Positions 32,501 through 37,991 are shown, counted from the first letter of the stretch. The stretch: 64,000 bases of DNA from Symsagittifera roscoffensis (GCF_963678635.1 NC_087064.1:5740411-5804410), one strand, 5' to 3'. The notes: generated by a model from the sequence alone, not told the origin. Program-made: numbers and translations.

Positions 32501-34224
32501 ATAAAGTTTCTCATGCTGTTTTATAGACTCAATGTTGCTGTCAATAGCCAGGTTCATGTTTCTAATTAATTATTGGTTGCCTTTTTAGCTAATTCGGGTC
32601 AAATAGCGACTGGCGAGGAGAGTGGGACGCCAGCTGTGCCTGTTGCGCAAAAAGACGCTTCTTTCATCCCCGACTTCACAGCCACCGCCACCACGAACCT
32701 GATCGTTTTCAAGGTCAGACTTGTGATACAGTTTATCCAAGACCTAGTTGAACAAAAATTCTTAACTAGATATTCAAATTTTTATTGAAGCTGTCAAAAA
32801 AACTTTGATTGGTAGTCTATACTGAAATTGTGACATGACCACTAATGTTGAGATTAAGTTTCCGACTGCATCTTGAAGTCTGTAACAAACTTAAATTCAT
32901 TCACGTTCAGTAGCTAATCCACCTATTTCATCTGTTTTTAGGCTAAAAGGACGATGATTATTTGTTTTGGCAGTGCTTGTGACTTGTAATTCTTTAAGAC
33001 CGAGTGTTGAGAAAAGCTTAAGCCATGAAATGCGGAAGGAAACTGTTATTTGAAATGACTAAAATTACCCTACGCGACTGCATGTACAAAAATTTCCATG
33101 TTCATGAATCTTTTGCATTTGATTTACGGCTAAAACAAAAAAAAATAATTTTAGCTAGCATGGGTTGTTTGTTCACTTTTTGATGCCCGAATTCAGTACG
33201 TTAAATATATTTTTACAAACTTTGATAGGGCCTCAAATTTGATAAACAATTTTGGACGGTTAACGGAGAATAACCAAAAAAATCTTAGGCAATTGGATTG
33301 TGGTTTTTAACCAAGTCACCGAGAGGTGGTTACTGGATCGGAATAGTGAGCTGATTGATTGCTAGCGGGCAAATAGGCCACAGCGAACACAGTTGTGGTA
33401 GATTTACTGTGTTTTGATTGATAAAAATTGAGTGGTAGCTTATCATATCAGAGTAAAGGGAGGCTCTAATAGGTTTGTTTGTTAGTTATACAACATTTAT
33501 TGAACACGCTCTGTGGAAGCTGCGTAATGGACATGAAATTTGTGAATGGTTGTAATTTTATAAAGGAGGTATTCATGTTTTTGAATAAAATGGAACGATT
33601 GCTGTGGCGTTGACTGAAAGTTAATGATACAATCAATTGAGAATGTCAAGAACGAGTCTCGGTCAAAATTTGATTGCTAATTAGCCAAACAGCTCGCACG
33701 TTTTTCCGTTTCCTCGTAGATAAATCAAACGAGTTTCAATGAAGTTTTTCATTGTAGATAAATTAAACTAGTTTTAATGTAGAATTTGTCATATGTTTTA
33801 GATAAAGCAGAAACATTACATGGCCGCTGTAAAAGCTAGTCATCTGCTATATGCACAGTCAGGAGCTGAAAAGACGAGTGCAGCTTCAAACGAAACGAGT
33901 CCCGACGACCTGGACTCCAAAACGAACGAGATCAAAGAAATGGCGAACGTCGAGCGAATCTTAAGTGATGAGTTGAGTAAGGTTGACGCGAATGACAAAC
34001 TGATGATTCCGAACGCACAGGATCCGGTCACGAGCTACTCCCAGGAATCGACGAATATGACGAATAATAGCGAGACGGTGGGAAAGAACGTGCGATTTGT
34101 AGCTACGGAAGCCAAGCCCAATAAAACCAGAAATAGTCGAGGTTCGATGGATGAAGATGAAAGCACGGCTGTCAAAATTGACGGTAAAGAAGGAATCAAT
34201 GGGATCGAGGAAAGCAGAGCTTAA
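5269..34224 (+). CDS. CNNM: CNNM-family Mg2+ transporter/regulator, 8 exons
   Basis: Joined exons 5269-5510, 5680-6298, 6589-7036, 7432-7704, 16760-17014, 28515-28700, 32589-32713 and 33802-34224 give 2571 nt, 856 residues, with every GT-AG junction keeping frame. Order: signal peptide (about 1-23); extracellular part with [13 protein letters not shown] (to about 140); CNNM/DUF21 membrane domain (145-287, about three to four hydrophobic segments) with [24 protein letters not shown] and FGEIVPQ; CBS pair (about 343-490) from VMTPIEKVF to [15 protein letters not shown] domain (about 529-735) with [10 protein letters not shown] and FHYFGTCLL; acidic tail to 856. CNNM proteins handle Mg2+ at the basolateral or plasma membrane and bind Mg-ATP through the CBS pair and PRL phosphatases through the CBS loop. 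Residues of the conserved membrane motifs are intact. Introns 4 and 5 are 9.1 and 11.5 kb and full of repeats. An AATAAA lies at 34393. Which vertebrate paralogue is closest cannot be told. Confidence 0.95.
5680..6298 (+). CDS. CNNM: CNNM exon 2: membrane domain
   Basis: Acceptor TTTTTTAG|GAAACGG, donor AAA|GTTAGT. The single first base completes the Arg codon split after exon 1. It carries the whole CNNM transmembrane domain: the first helix with [14 protein letters not shown], then [18 protein letters not shown], then [19 protein letters not shown], ending in ISWPLSK. The intron before it is only 169 bp. Confidence 0.95.
6589..7036 (+). CDS. CNNM: CNNM exon 3: juxtamembrane helix and first CBS motif
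   Basis: Acceptor TTATTTCAG|CTTCTAG, donor ACAG|GTATGT, entering in phase 0 and leaving one base of a Gly codon. It encodes [11 protein letters not shown], the CBS1 start [25 protein letters not shown] and [11 protein letters not shown]. These are the standard CNNM blocks between the membrane domain and the CBS pair. Confidence 0.95.
7432..7704 (+). CDS. CNNM: CNNM exon 4: second CBS motif
   Basis: Acceptor TTGCATTTAG|GG, donor TCTG|GTTAGT. It joins to exon 3 as [14 protein letters not shown] and encodes [24 protein letters not shown], the end of the CBS pair, then a basic linker into the CNBH domain. The open frame extends upstream to 7350, but only because the intron there lacks stops. Confidence 0.95.
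7782..8810. repeat. tandem duplication later split by a 507-bp insertion
   Basis: Block A (7782-7881) and block B (7882-8040) are repeated as A' (8043-8144) and B' (8652-8810) with only one or two differences. Between A' and B' sits 507 bp absent from the first copy (8145-8651). The arrangement fits an AB tandem duplication followed by insertion at a T-run. The inserted DNA begins with the ACCCTTGCGATAAGCAAGG-type head seen in family B repeats. All of it is in CNNM intron 4. Confidence 0.85.
9078..9250 (+). repeat. tRNA-derived SINE, copy 1
   Basis: A tRNA-like head starts GCGTGCGTGGCTAAGTGG, with an A box (TGGCTAAGTGG) and a decayed B box (CAGATCGAATC at 9137-9147). A shared non-tRNA body follows (TTCGAGGCTTATTTCTA ... 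GAGCTGCTTTTTGTCGTG). It matches copy 2 at 29532 along its length. The head most resembles tRNA-Lys(CTT), although here the anticodon position reads CAA. It is too degenerate to be a working tRNA gene. Confidence 0.8.
10690..10770 (+). repeat. family A dispersed repeat, 5' fragment
   Basis: AAGAGTAATGAACATAGTGAAGACTC and a following TATAAGTCTTGCTG T-run match 30348-30415, the start of a longer family A copy. Only the first ~80 bp are recognisable here. Confidence 0.55.
12680..13040. repeat. diverged direct duplication (about 100 bp)
   Basis: The segment with TATATTTAAATGCGAG, ACTATCTCCCATG and TTTTGCATGTTTAACG at 12688-12770 recurs at 12973-13040 with mismatches. No coding frame. Confidence 0.6.
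13050..13440. repeat. about 165-bp degenerate tandem repeat, 2.4 copies
   Basis: GGTACTCTCAGGGGTTGCG-like starts occur at 13055, 13209 and 13377, each followed by GCTCAAATCCTTSTAGTTTTC about 60 bp on and TTTTTTCAAAAAYTTAGATTT. Two open frames across the repeats are by-products. Confidence 0.8.
13580..13950 (+). repeat. family A dispersed repeat
   Basis: Contains the landmarks of family A: AAAAGTCCTAAAATGCTCTA, AATGCACTTAGGTATAAATG, AAAAACGTGATCAG and AAAGTGCCAATCATAAATTG followed by AATTCAAAGAGCTTTGAG and a T-run. Confidence 0.75.
14095..14420 (+). repeat. family A dispersed repeat
   Basis: Landmarks AAGGAAGGCAAACTCTTC, AAAGGTCACGAAAAACGTG, AAAAGTGTCAATCCTAAATTG and ATTCTAAGAGCTTTAAG appear in family order and spacing. 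Confidence 0.75.
14480..14760 (+). repeat. family B (B-box-bearing SINE-like) copy
   Basis: GGGGTTCGAATCCTAGCTTGACC (14587-14609) is a good Pol III B-box context after a tRNA-like stretch. It is followed by TTTCAGTAGGTATGAAATTG and the TGTCTGCTGATGTTTTG block also seen at 46.9-47.3 kb. No functional tRNA fold is evident. Confidence 0.55.
15155..15370 (+). repeat. family B (B-box-bearing SINE-like) copy
   Basis: Begins ACTTGCGAAAGCGAGTG, then GTCGGGAACTGGACTTTTTTCC, an AT-rich spacer and CTTGCCCTAGAGGTGACAGG leading to the B box GGGTTCGAAGACC (15325-15337). The same order occurs at 41902 and 46502. Confidence 0.7.
15540..15670 (+). repeat. single unit of the 175-bp repeat found at 42.4 kb
   Basis: GGAAACTAGCCTGCCAAATC, TGAGATTGAAGGTTCAATTG and a following TCCCACCCTGAGCAGCTG match the tandem units at 42416-42960, so this repeat is dispersed as well as tandem. 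Confidence 0.5.
15884..15947 (+). repeat. 21-23-bp tandem repeat, 3 copies
   Basis: ATGGTTTTAGTTTTCGGAAA occurs three times in a row with 0-2 extra A residues. Confidence 0.9.
16250..16640 (+). repeat. family A dispersed repeat
   Basis: TAGTGTAGTGAAGTCTTTAA, a GATGATGATGATGAT run, GAAAGGAGAGCAAAATCTAC, AAAATGTCAATCATAAAACG and AATTCAAAGAGCTTT in family order. It lies about 120 bp upstream of CNNM exon 5. Confidence 0.7.
16760..17014 (+). CDS. CNNM: CNNM exon 5: first half of CNBH domain
   Basis: Acceptor TTTTTTTTAG|AAATTGAGG, donor AATA|GTAAGT. It encodes [36 protein letters not shown] and [16 protein letters not shown], matching the CNNM cyclic-nucleotide-binding-homology fold. It leaves one base (A) of a codon that can be completed by either exon 6 (AA, Lys) or exon 7 (CT, Thr). 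Confidence 0.95.
17200..17357 (+). repeat. family A repeat, left part, interrupted by the BEL/Pao element
   Basis: TTTTTTCAGGAAAAATCTTTAAA, TCATTCGCGGTTTGACTTTTG and AAAAGGAAGGCAAAGTCC run up to the 5' LTR edge. The sequence resumes after the 3' edge at 24663 with AAAGGTCACGAAAAACGCG, exactly as in the uninterrupted copy at 14.1 kb. Confidence 0.85.
17358..17545 (-). repeat. 3' LTR of the BEL/Pao element
   Basis: 188 bp, identical by eye to 24475-24662, ending TG/CA. It is short for the superfamily, in which LTRs are often 200-900 bp. The 116 bp between it and the polyprotein stop show no clean polypurine tract. Confidence 0.95.
17662..24195 (-). CDS. BEL/Pao gag-pol polyprotein (2177 aa)
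   Basis: One frame from ATG at 24195 to the stop at 17662. Residues 1 to about 780 are gag, with a long Gln/Asn/Ser/Thr/Pro-rich segment (about 130-530) that is low-complexity, including a short HQHA repeat. A CCHC zinc knuckle starts at residue 829 ([13 protein letters not shown]), with a second Cys/His cluster beside it. An aspartic protease motif [12 protein letters not shown] lies near 920. The reverse transcriptase catalytic YMDD is at 1330-1333, followed by an RNase H region ([16 protein letters not shown] near 1508). The integrase has an HHCC zinc finger near 1808-1852 and a catalytic D, D, E in GIDFFGPF (about 1880), FSDNGKAF (about 1945) and [10 protein letters not shown] (about 2000). 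All domains are in the BEL/Pao order and no frameshift is needed, so the element may still be competent. Confidence 0.97.
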   Translation of the reverse strand: MNSTYDAVFKVIETDVEILAKAINQAISDSDEVQIINDFLTELKSLLDDANNEAVKIIHTGTDQQDSIIERLKTLKVLYRTIQLRSKRYERTLNNTATSSLNSSRVASNVSTPSIIRQALKNLPLRRQTESLTRSTTTQNVTIDQDTPDDLPQFSGLPASLNATSNHRSNSAQDNSGLLLRPGSNSDANTLDHRIHQQKTETLGTQTAHGTHLHLQSNLSLQQSNADLSQSSNLQPNHPEAQLQGTTIELNNGTQLQIDNQQLTATVGQRPNSEAQLHETSPHSNPGTQIQVFNQQMNAPATQQRNVSAPIFLPTATSKAAQSQMIGQQITHPFLAPQTASPPHGLYQPSSQQQNQPSSLQQNQPPSQQQRTHNPNSAFRPILTIGNQNSTNHPPTNVFSGHQTTAKGITNINGVPIPAQPALLPTNQGDQRTATNWTSSQPTLTHQCTQPAIRSYQEGFLGTTTAYNPTNMPTSSTKAFTHAGCRGPTGSTHQNINRPPPHQHAVHQHAAHQHAAHQNQPSYFPPIPANLGTAPTDHTHHQTISKTFRKSVPIVKPFIFDGEPEQWLDWIGLFNATINSTDMTNSEKMTHLQKLVSGDAKSLIRGYGCNGAMYDAALQRLENDFGNPTKIVTSFLRRLDAISGPNLRHTRSYKDLANFLQTMVDTFTTLGFQHDLHSTTNVQTVLSKLPTPCRLEWNRYNLQCNIRQPSLIDLTNWFNIYAEACSDLPSHSNNNNTRNSSSNNNYNSSNTQESSSNGHTHQHGPSDHRANQNHRNQQRSQQQHKSGQKDQRRDFCPEKRNCQYLGKCHHFIAMNPKDRLQHARDLQLCFNCLSPHKFADCQSTQTCRTDGCSKKHHTLLHNSSTYNSTTQRETANRNSRQHDDTTNCSTSINRRKSTRHIPTLPITISHGKHTVHAYAMLDCGSKLTLLKSSIALQLKPDLQLDDTIQLNQALTSSDTASTKMTIAIGPYNQQKQPFQLNDIDVIMDWNLSQFNPELVNSICQRNEPLQHIRIATLPSKEIGIIIGCDFAELVTPSEVIHSKQNVPIGWKTPLGWSLCGRDNAATPNDINTINFTTDDKLFRHVAEWMKLDAEGISTDQRSLSTDDKEALRILESSTTRLPNGHYEIGMLWKRGQQLPNNRWLAKKQLDSLLRRLKRNTEMAQKYQETIDTDLQKGFIVKVDDSHEDSTGKWYLPHHPVTNINKPGKVRRVLNASSIYKGVSLNSNLLTGPDLLTNLTGIVMRFREDQIAISADIESMFMQVFVSPEDQPYLRFLWKDNTGQPTTFQYTRHIFGATDSPCVACYATRQCAKDNADKYPALEQITKRNIYMDDLYKAVSTPTEATQLMNDLQKMFSLGGFNLTKWTSNSQQFLTTVNENHLENNDSLTKKERPLERVLGVKWKPDTDVFLVEAKKFHAIDKKDLTQRKLLKFASSIFDPLGITMPLTIRLRQSLQLAWSNGPQWDKPLNMDHLTDLNDWIDKRSQFNDICLPRTYFKPETKILETQLHVFSDASELALASVAYLRIRYDDDTTELKFVIGKARVAPISRMTIPNLELQAATNGAKLSRFIKEQHDIRIDSTTLWTDSTTVLHWINSPNQRHRIFIANRLNFIMDSTSPLDWRYVPSKDNPADDGTRGYKAFDMTTDSRWIKGPDFLLRPSSDWPNHPPTQPTADIHLTDNDPQPPTSVIDFNRFSTWTRALRVTSYVLLFAENIKRKTRQSLSLQHITLGFAWIIKHSQNQSFPKEIACLTKKSDIPPRSPLQPLCPFIDDHGYLRAKGRLQKAPLLLCSRHPVILNAENYPIQLFMKQTHEINSHCGMEHTRSILQQDFWIIRSRKHLKKTIRQCIPCRRLRQEPVKPLMADLPLQRLPLSENSYPFYSTGIDFFGPFATRNNDEYSKRYVLFFTCLVTRAVHSEICQQIDTNSTLQAIRRFIARRGKPRIIFSDNGKAFVAADKELQESLSEIQHSNDFNNQCQLLGITWKFNPPAAPHFGGSWERLIKTFKIAFYKVIGTRALDDETLSTFTCEVEAMMNSRPLTHVSSDPTDDEPLTPNHLLLGRPTNNLPPGLFLPRHTTDKKTWKQAQALSQQFWNRYLKDYLPTLTTRTKWTKQVENLQQGDLVWILEDLTPRGLWPLGRVLRTFPGADGIVRSCEIKTSRGILHRPAVKLSRVLDHSNN
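24461..24473 (-). promoter_or_regulatory. tRNA primer-binding site of the BEL/Pao element
   Basis: TGGCGCCCAATAG on the minus strand, one base inside the 5' LTR. TGG is the complement of a tRNA 3' CCA, and TGGCGCC is a common retroelement primer-binding start. Confidence 0.85.
24475..24662 (-). repeat. 5' LTR of the BEL/Pao element
   Basis: 188 bp direct copy of the other LTR. On the minus strand it should hold the element promoter; no strong TATA box is evident. The PBS follows one base further in. Confidence 0.95.
24663..24880 (+). repeat. family A repeat, right part, interrupted by the BEL/Pao element
   Basis: Continues the family A copy split at 17357: AAAGGTCACGAAAAACGCG, then GTGTCAATCATAATTGTTC and CTCAAAGAGCTTAAGG. 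The first five bases (CGGGT) are the duplicated target site. Confidence 0.85.
25860..26000. repeat. relic of MULE terminal repeat
   Basis: TCCCATACAAAACAGTAAAATAGTCCGG and CAATACAAAACAGTCTGAAAA match the terminal repeat of the FLYWCH/MULE element at 55.05 kb. No transposase frame is visible beside it. Two open frames on the minus strand (25846-26293) have no recognisable domain. Confidence 0.55.
26000..28045. other. CNNM intron 5, no gene seen
   Basis: AT-rich intron DNA. Only small internal repeats are noted, such as TTTATTGAATTCAAT twice at 27553-27585 and GAACTTGA motifs near 27015-27050. Confidence 0.4.
28515..28700 (+). CDS. CNNM: CNNM exon 6: Pro/Ser/Arg-rich linker, possible cassette exon
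   Basis: Acceptor TTTTCATTTTTAG|AAACGG, donor AAAA|GTACGG, 186 nt (62 codons), phase 1 at both ends, so inclusion or skipping keeps the frame. It encodes [14 protein letters not shown], then [17 protein letters not shown], resembling the Ser/Pro-rich loop that interrupts the CNBH domain after the YYG...ALT block in animal CNNMs. It is clearly more GC-rich than its surroundings. A pyrimidine/poly-C tract (28706-28741) follows the donor directly. Exon status rests on phase, splice sites and the family loop; constitutive versus alternative use is unknown. Confidence 0.8.
28706..28741 (+). promoter_or_regulatory. poly-C/pyrimidine tract just after the exon 6 donor
   Basis: Starting six bases into CNNM intron 6, a run of T and then C residues (13 or more consecutive C) extends to about 28741. 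C-rich tracts next to a splice donor are known binding sites for poly-C-binding and polypyrimidine-tract proteins that control exon use. The regulatory role is inferred. Confidence 0.4.
29532..29712 (+). repeat. tRNA-Lys-derived SINE, copy 2
   Basis: A box TGGCTGAGTGG, TGAGACTCTTAATC anticodon arm as in tRNA-Lys(CTT), and B box GGTTCGAATCT (29583-29593). The body is the same as copy 1. The acceptor stem does not pair, so it is a SINE and not a tRNA gene. Sequence similarity to the first locus also extends upstream (8560-9060 against 29360-29530), so the SINE heads sit within a longer shared block. Confidence 0.82.
30340..30653 (+). repeat. family A dispersed repeat, left part (split by foldback element)
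   Basis: AAGAGTAAAGAATGTAGTGAAGACTCC, TTTCAGGAAAAGTCTTAAAAG, AATGCACTTAGGTATATATGC and AAAATACGTGAAAG in family order, up to AATAAAAACTTTAGCTG. It resumes after the foldback element at 31252 (TATTGATCCAGC). Confidence 0.75.
30654..31251. mobile_element. 598-bp foldback/MITE with about 215-bp terminal inverted repeats
   Basis: The left end CACTAGTGGACAAATTT and the right end (reverse complement CACTAGTAGTCAGACAAAA) begin inverted repeats that stay alignable for about 215 bp, through AATGTCCANTTTGGACAACA and GAAACTATCAAAATT. The ~170-bp centre is non-coding. It is nested in a family A repeat. CACTA-type termini suggest a DNA transposon derivative, but no clear target duplication was found. Confidence 0.85.
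31252..31800 (+). repeat. family A dispersed repeats (end of split copy plus one more)
   Basis: 31252-31410 completes the split copy (AAAAGCGCCCATCATAAATT, AATTCAAAGAGTTTAAAGG). A second, more diverged copy runs about 31500-31800 (GGCGCAAAAACGTG, TTCCCAGCGGAGTAAAAACA, CTGTCTATTGGCTATGC). Confidence 0.65.
32041..32298 (-). pseudogene. possible transposase HTH fragment
   Basis: An 85-codon minus-strand frame begins [15 protein letters not shown] and contains [21 protein letters not shown], which resembles the psq/CENP-B-type helix-turn-helix start of pogo-like transposases (A...G.S...AA...GIP). The rest of a transposase is not visible, and ACCCTAATTGTAC-like direct copies sit just to the right (32329, 32399). 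It lies in CNNM intron 6, antisense. The similarity is short and the call is weak. Confidence 0.3.
32589..32713 (+). CDS. CNNM: CNNM exon 7: CNBH domain continuation
   Basis: Acceptor CCTTTTTAG|CT, donor TTCAAG|GTCAGA. The first two bases complete the codon left by exon 5 or exon 6. It encodes [15 protein letters not shown], then [17 protein letters not shown], matching the conserved PD...A..DL..VK block near the end of the CNNM CNBH domain. Confidence 0.92.
33802..34224 (+). CDS. CNNM: CNNM exon 8: end of CNBH domain and acidic tail
   Basis: Acceptor CATATGTTTTAG|ATAAAG, stop TAA at 34222-34224. [15 protein letters not shown] joins in frame to IVFK of exon 7, corresponding to the ITRQQYQN-type block of other CNNMs. 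The remaining 120 or so residues are polar, rich in Glu, Asp, Ser and Asn, and look disordered, as usual for CNNM tails. Confidence 0.93.
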   Translation: MKQKHYMAAVKASHLLYAQSGAEKTSAASNETSPDDLDSKTNEIKEMANVERILSDELSKVDANDKLMIPNAQDPVTSYSQESTNMTNNSETVGKNVRFVATEAKPNKTRNSRGSMDEDESTAVKIDGKEGINGIEESRA

Positions 34225-34392
34225 AATTGTTTTTTTTTTGCAAAAATGAAGCGAAACAGAACAAACTGAACATCAGAAGTTTGGACTTGTTAATCTGACT
34301 GTTTAAAAAAGCGCAGAAGTTGTTACATGTAACTTTGTCGACATGTCATCTATATTCATTTGCATATGATTTCAAAAAGATGTATATACTTT

Positions 34393-34398
34393 AATAAA
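34393..34398 (+). terminator. AATAAA poly(A) signal of CNNM
   Basis: AATAAA lies 169 bp after the CNNM stop codon, the first good match downstream. Confidence 0.7.
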
Positions 34399-34399
34399 T

Positions 34400-35767
34400 A
34401 GCAATTCACCTTATAGTTGCTTTACGGCGAAATTGTAGGTATTGGGTTTTAATTTTATCAAGGTTTCAGTTGAAAAAATATATGTTTTCATCTGATGCGT
34501 AATTTTGGCCGGTATATGTAGTTAAAATATACCCTTAAAAGTTGAATGTTCATTTTTTGCAAGATCCGTGCTAAAACATGGTTGCTAGTCTTATTTTTAG
34601 CAGCTGCTGACTCTTATATCACAAAAGTTTGAAACTGGTCTTTAATTTTTCATCGCATTAAGTGCAAATTTAATTTTAATCAATTTTTTTGATCAACTGA
34701 TTTTTTCAACTGATTAAATTGAAGTTTAAATTTTTAGTTGATATAATAAGTTATCTCTATAATCGATATTCGTACCATTTTTGCATTTCGAATTCCATTC
34801 ATAAATTTTCGCAAATTCCAGTAGTTTTCCAACTTAGTTTGTAGCTCGAAGGACCCATCAATGATAATGCATGTCGCTTACGAACACGAAGTTTATAGGG
34901 CTGTTTTCTTATATAATCCTTTTACAAGCTAGTATCAAAAAACAGTCCCTCAGCTTTAACGTTTTTGAATTTTTAGAGGGCAAGGCTCCAGAATAAAAAG
35001 AGTCAATTTCTGCATTATTATATTAAAACAGCAACCTCAAAAATGCAATCAAACTAAATTTCGAATATTTTTAATTCAAGTTTAAAGTCGACATGCATTC
35101 CGATTGATTTGGCCGTGGATTGGTTCTTTAGCCTATCTCGCGTTGACTATTTTGTCGAATAAAATAAAATCATTATCACACTTATTGCCTGGTTTTTATG
35201 TCAGTTCATTAAAAAAATACTTCTCTTCTTACAAAAGACTCATCATCGCAAGTGTGGATCTAAAATGGCCTTCATTTATTTATCGTTAGAATATAGTATT
35301 TCTGAAAACTTAAAGCCTACAGATATCGTATATCGAGCTTTTGAAGAAAGTTTTGGATTTGCTCTGGATTACGAGATACACTTAACCGATGAGATGTTTT
35401 ACTGACGCGAACAGAAAAATTGGATGATTTTTTAAAAAGTTGTGAATGCTAAAAAGCGACACTATTGATATATGCAAATACTTACTTTCTGTTTATCCTT
35501 TCCTAGAAAAGAAGAGATTGTATGCTAATATTCATCTGTAAATTTAACGCCGCAAATGTCAGTTCTGAACTAGAATACATTGCTTTTGATGTTGTGTCGT
35601 TGATGATTCGATATTAATTAGCAAGATAACTATTTGGACCTTGTAATTTTTGTAAATTTTCACCGATATTTTGAATTATATATTTTCTACTCTGTTGTTT
35701 TTGGATCAAGTTAACATCATTTTCTTCTTTAGACCAACTTGAGATCCTCCACTGACATTGCCTTTTT
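34400..35767. other. intergenic DNA after CNNM, no gene seen
   Basis: AT-rich sequence with no supported frame, RNA gene or strong repeat. Confidence 0.4.
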
Positions 35768-36302
35768 GTTCCGACTTTCGATACGAAAGTGACGGAATAT
35801 TTGTGCTCGGGGTGGGTTTTTTTTTCTTCAGACAAATTTCGACTTTTTAACTAGCCATTTTTGACAGAATTTTTTTGTATTACTCAAAAGTTAGTGTTGT
35901 CCTGAGCTTAAATTTGAAAAGATATTTCACCTGTGATCATTTTTCGTAAAGTTATGAGGGTTTAAAGATTGCCATTTTGACCAATTTGGGACAATTAACG
36001 CGCGATATAATTCGCGCTATTAACGCGTAAGCGGAGATTTAATCCGTCCTAGAAATCGTTCCAAATTGGTTGAACGAAGCTTATTTGCCATAATTGGTTT
36101 GTTACAAGGAACGAAATCTATCTTTTTTTACTTTATATGGCGTGTGGGGGGATGATTTTCATAAAAAAATTTCAAATTTTAGAAAAAAAAATTTCATTTT
36201 ATTTTATTTCATATAATGTTTTTATGTTATTACTGCTGCTCCATAAACCTTAAAATGCAGTCGGAACCTTCAGGGCTTTCCCCTGATACGAGCAGTCTTG
36301 TT
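35768..36302 (+). mobile_element. family D repeat, Helentron/HINE-like, tandem copy 1
   Basis: Starts GTTCCGACTTTCGATACGAAAGT, whose 15-17 bp CTTTCGATACGAAAG is a perfect hairpin. It ends with AGTCGGAAC (the exact inverted complement of the first nine bases), then a GC hairpin and GATACGAGCAGTCTTGTT. A central palindromic ACGCG/CGCG block lies at 35997-36030. Non-coding, 535 bp, abutting a second copy head to tail. An inverted repeat at the extreme 5' end paired with a subterminal one before a 3' hairpin is the pattern described for Helentrons and their non-autonomous HINEs; that assignment is inferred. Confidence 0.7.
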
Positions 36303-36811
36303 GTTCCGACTTTCGATACGAAAGTAACGGAATATTTGTGCTCGGGGTGGGTTTTTTTTTCTTCAGACAAATTTCGACTTTTTAACAAGCCATTTTTGAC
36401 GGAATTTTTTTATATCATTCAAAAGGTATTGTTGTCCTAAGCTTAAATTTGAAAAAATATTTCACCTGTGATCATTTTTCGTAAAGTTATGGGGGTTTAA
36501 AGATTGCCAATTTGGGACAATTAACGCGCGATATATTTCGCGCTATTAACGCGTAAGCGGAGAGTTAATCTGTCTTAAAAATCGTTCCAAATTGGTTAAA
36601 AGAAGCTTATTTGCCATAATTGATTTGTTACTAGAAGCTAAATTTATCACTTTGTACTTTATATGGCGTGTGGGGGGATGATTTTCAAAAAAAATCTGAA
36701 AAAAATTTTACAATTTTTTTACACTTAATTTTTTCATCTTATTTCTGCTTCATAGACCTTAAAAGGCAGTCGGAACATTCAGGGCTTCGCCCTGATACGA
36801 GCAGTCTTGTT
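36303..36811 (+). mobile_element. family D repeat, Helentron/HINE-like, tandem copy 2
   Basis: A 509-bp near copy of the preceding unit: same 5' hairpin, GTGCTCGGGGTGGGTTTT block, ACGCG palindromic block at 36520-36555, and CAGGGCTTCGCCCTG hairpin with GATACGAGCAGTCTTGTT at the end. The 3' hairpin is perfect here but mismatched in copy 1. Confidence 0.75.
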
Positions 36812-36839
36812 TGGATTTGAGTTTGATTCGTTTTTAGAC

Positions 36840-37826
36840 AAGTGTGAATAAACCAGCCGAATTGTAAACCAACCGGAAATGCGCAGAGTATATAAACCAG
36901 CCGAAAAGTTAAGTCTTATGAATGAAAATTGCTTAATTTCGTAACAGTTACATAGATGTTACATAACTATTATATAACAATTGTGTTTTATCGGTCGGTT
37001 TATATACCACATTTTTGCCGTTTCTTTCCAGCCAATTATTTAAATGAGTTTACGAATTGCGTTGAATTTAGTAATAAGAAATTGTTCTCAATTCATGTAG
37101 TTAGTTCAAAATAGTGACAAGCTTTTCCGCTGAGAGGCACTTGAAAATGGATCTGTAGATCCAATGGCGGTCTCGTAGGCAGGTGTAAGTTTACGTAAGT
37201 GTCATGCAAACAATTCATTATTACAATTGCTTAGCACTGCGTGTAAAAGGCTCAATTCTAAGTGGCTGGAAGTTCCACCGCAGTCTTAACTAAGGTAACA
37301 TCCTCCACTAATACGCTTTAGGGAAAGGTTATAACTTGTGCCCAGTTTTCATTGAAAACATTAGCTAAGCATAGTTTTGCAATAAAATTGATTTTCGGGT
37401 CTCCAACAATTCACTTGATTGATTAAATAAACCAGCTGAAGTGATTTGATTTTTAGTTGCGATAAGCTTGCTAATTGACTTGAAGTTTCCAAAAAAAATA
37501 ATCTGATGACAAATATATTGCAGTGAGGTAAAGGTAACAATAATTTCCAAGATAAAAATTTAGAAGAGGTCCTCGGTTGCTTATTTGAGAGGAGAAAAGA
37601 AAACATTTTTGAAAAAGGTTGCACAAAGATAATCTAACTACTTTGCTTACTAAAGCGTTTATTGTCCGATTTCCCATTGTTGCGAGATTGGACATCCGGA
37701 AAGCGCATTAGCAATGGTTCAGATGAGGGCATTCTGAGTAGAATACAAGCTATTAAATAGAGGATAACACGTTTTTCCATGCTATTCGATCAAGGCAATC
37801 TGTATATATGAATTTCTAGATATATT
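36840..37826. other. intergenic DNA, no gene seen
   Basis: Short TAAACCAGCCGAA-type motifs occur at 36849, 36890 and (inverted, CGGTCGGTTTATA) 36992, possibly a small degraded inverted-repeat element. Three minus-strand open frames near 37.4-37.7 kb show no domain. Confidence 0.35.
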
Positions 37827-37991
37827 GTTTCAGTCTCAAGGAAAAGACCAGCAGGAAGGCCTAAAAACGTTGGATCGATTGTGTTTATCAAGACGTGAAA
37901 TTTTTAGGCTTAAAAGTTTCAGGTCTTGATAAACACAACGGATCCGAGCGTTTTTAGGCCTTCCTGCTGGTCTTTTCCCTGGGACTGAAAC
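37827..37991. mobile_element. 165-bp imperfect palindrome (MITE-like)
   Basis: GTTTCAGTCTCAAGGAAAAG at the left is the near-complement of CTTTTCCCTGGGACTGAAAC at the right. The arms (about 72 bp) include AGACCAGCAGGAAGGCC and its complement, perfectly conserved, and close on a loop of about 16-20 bp. It would fold to one long hairpin. Confidence 0.9.
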
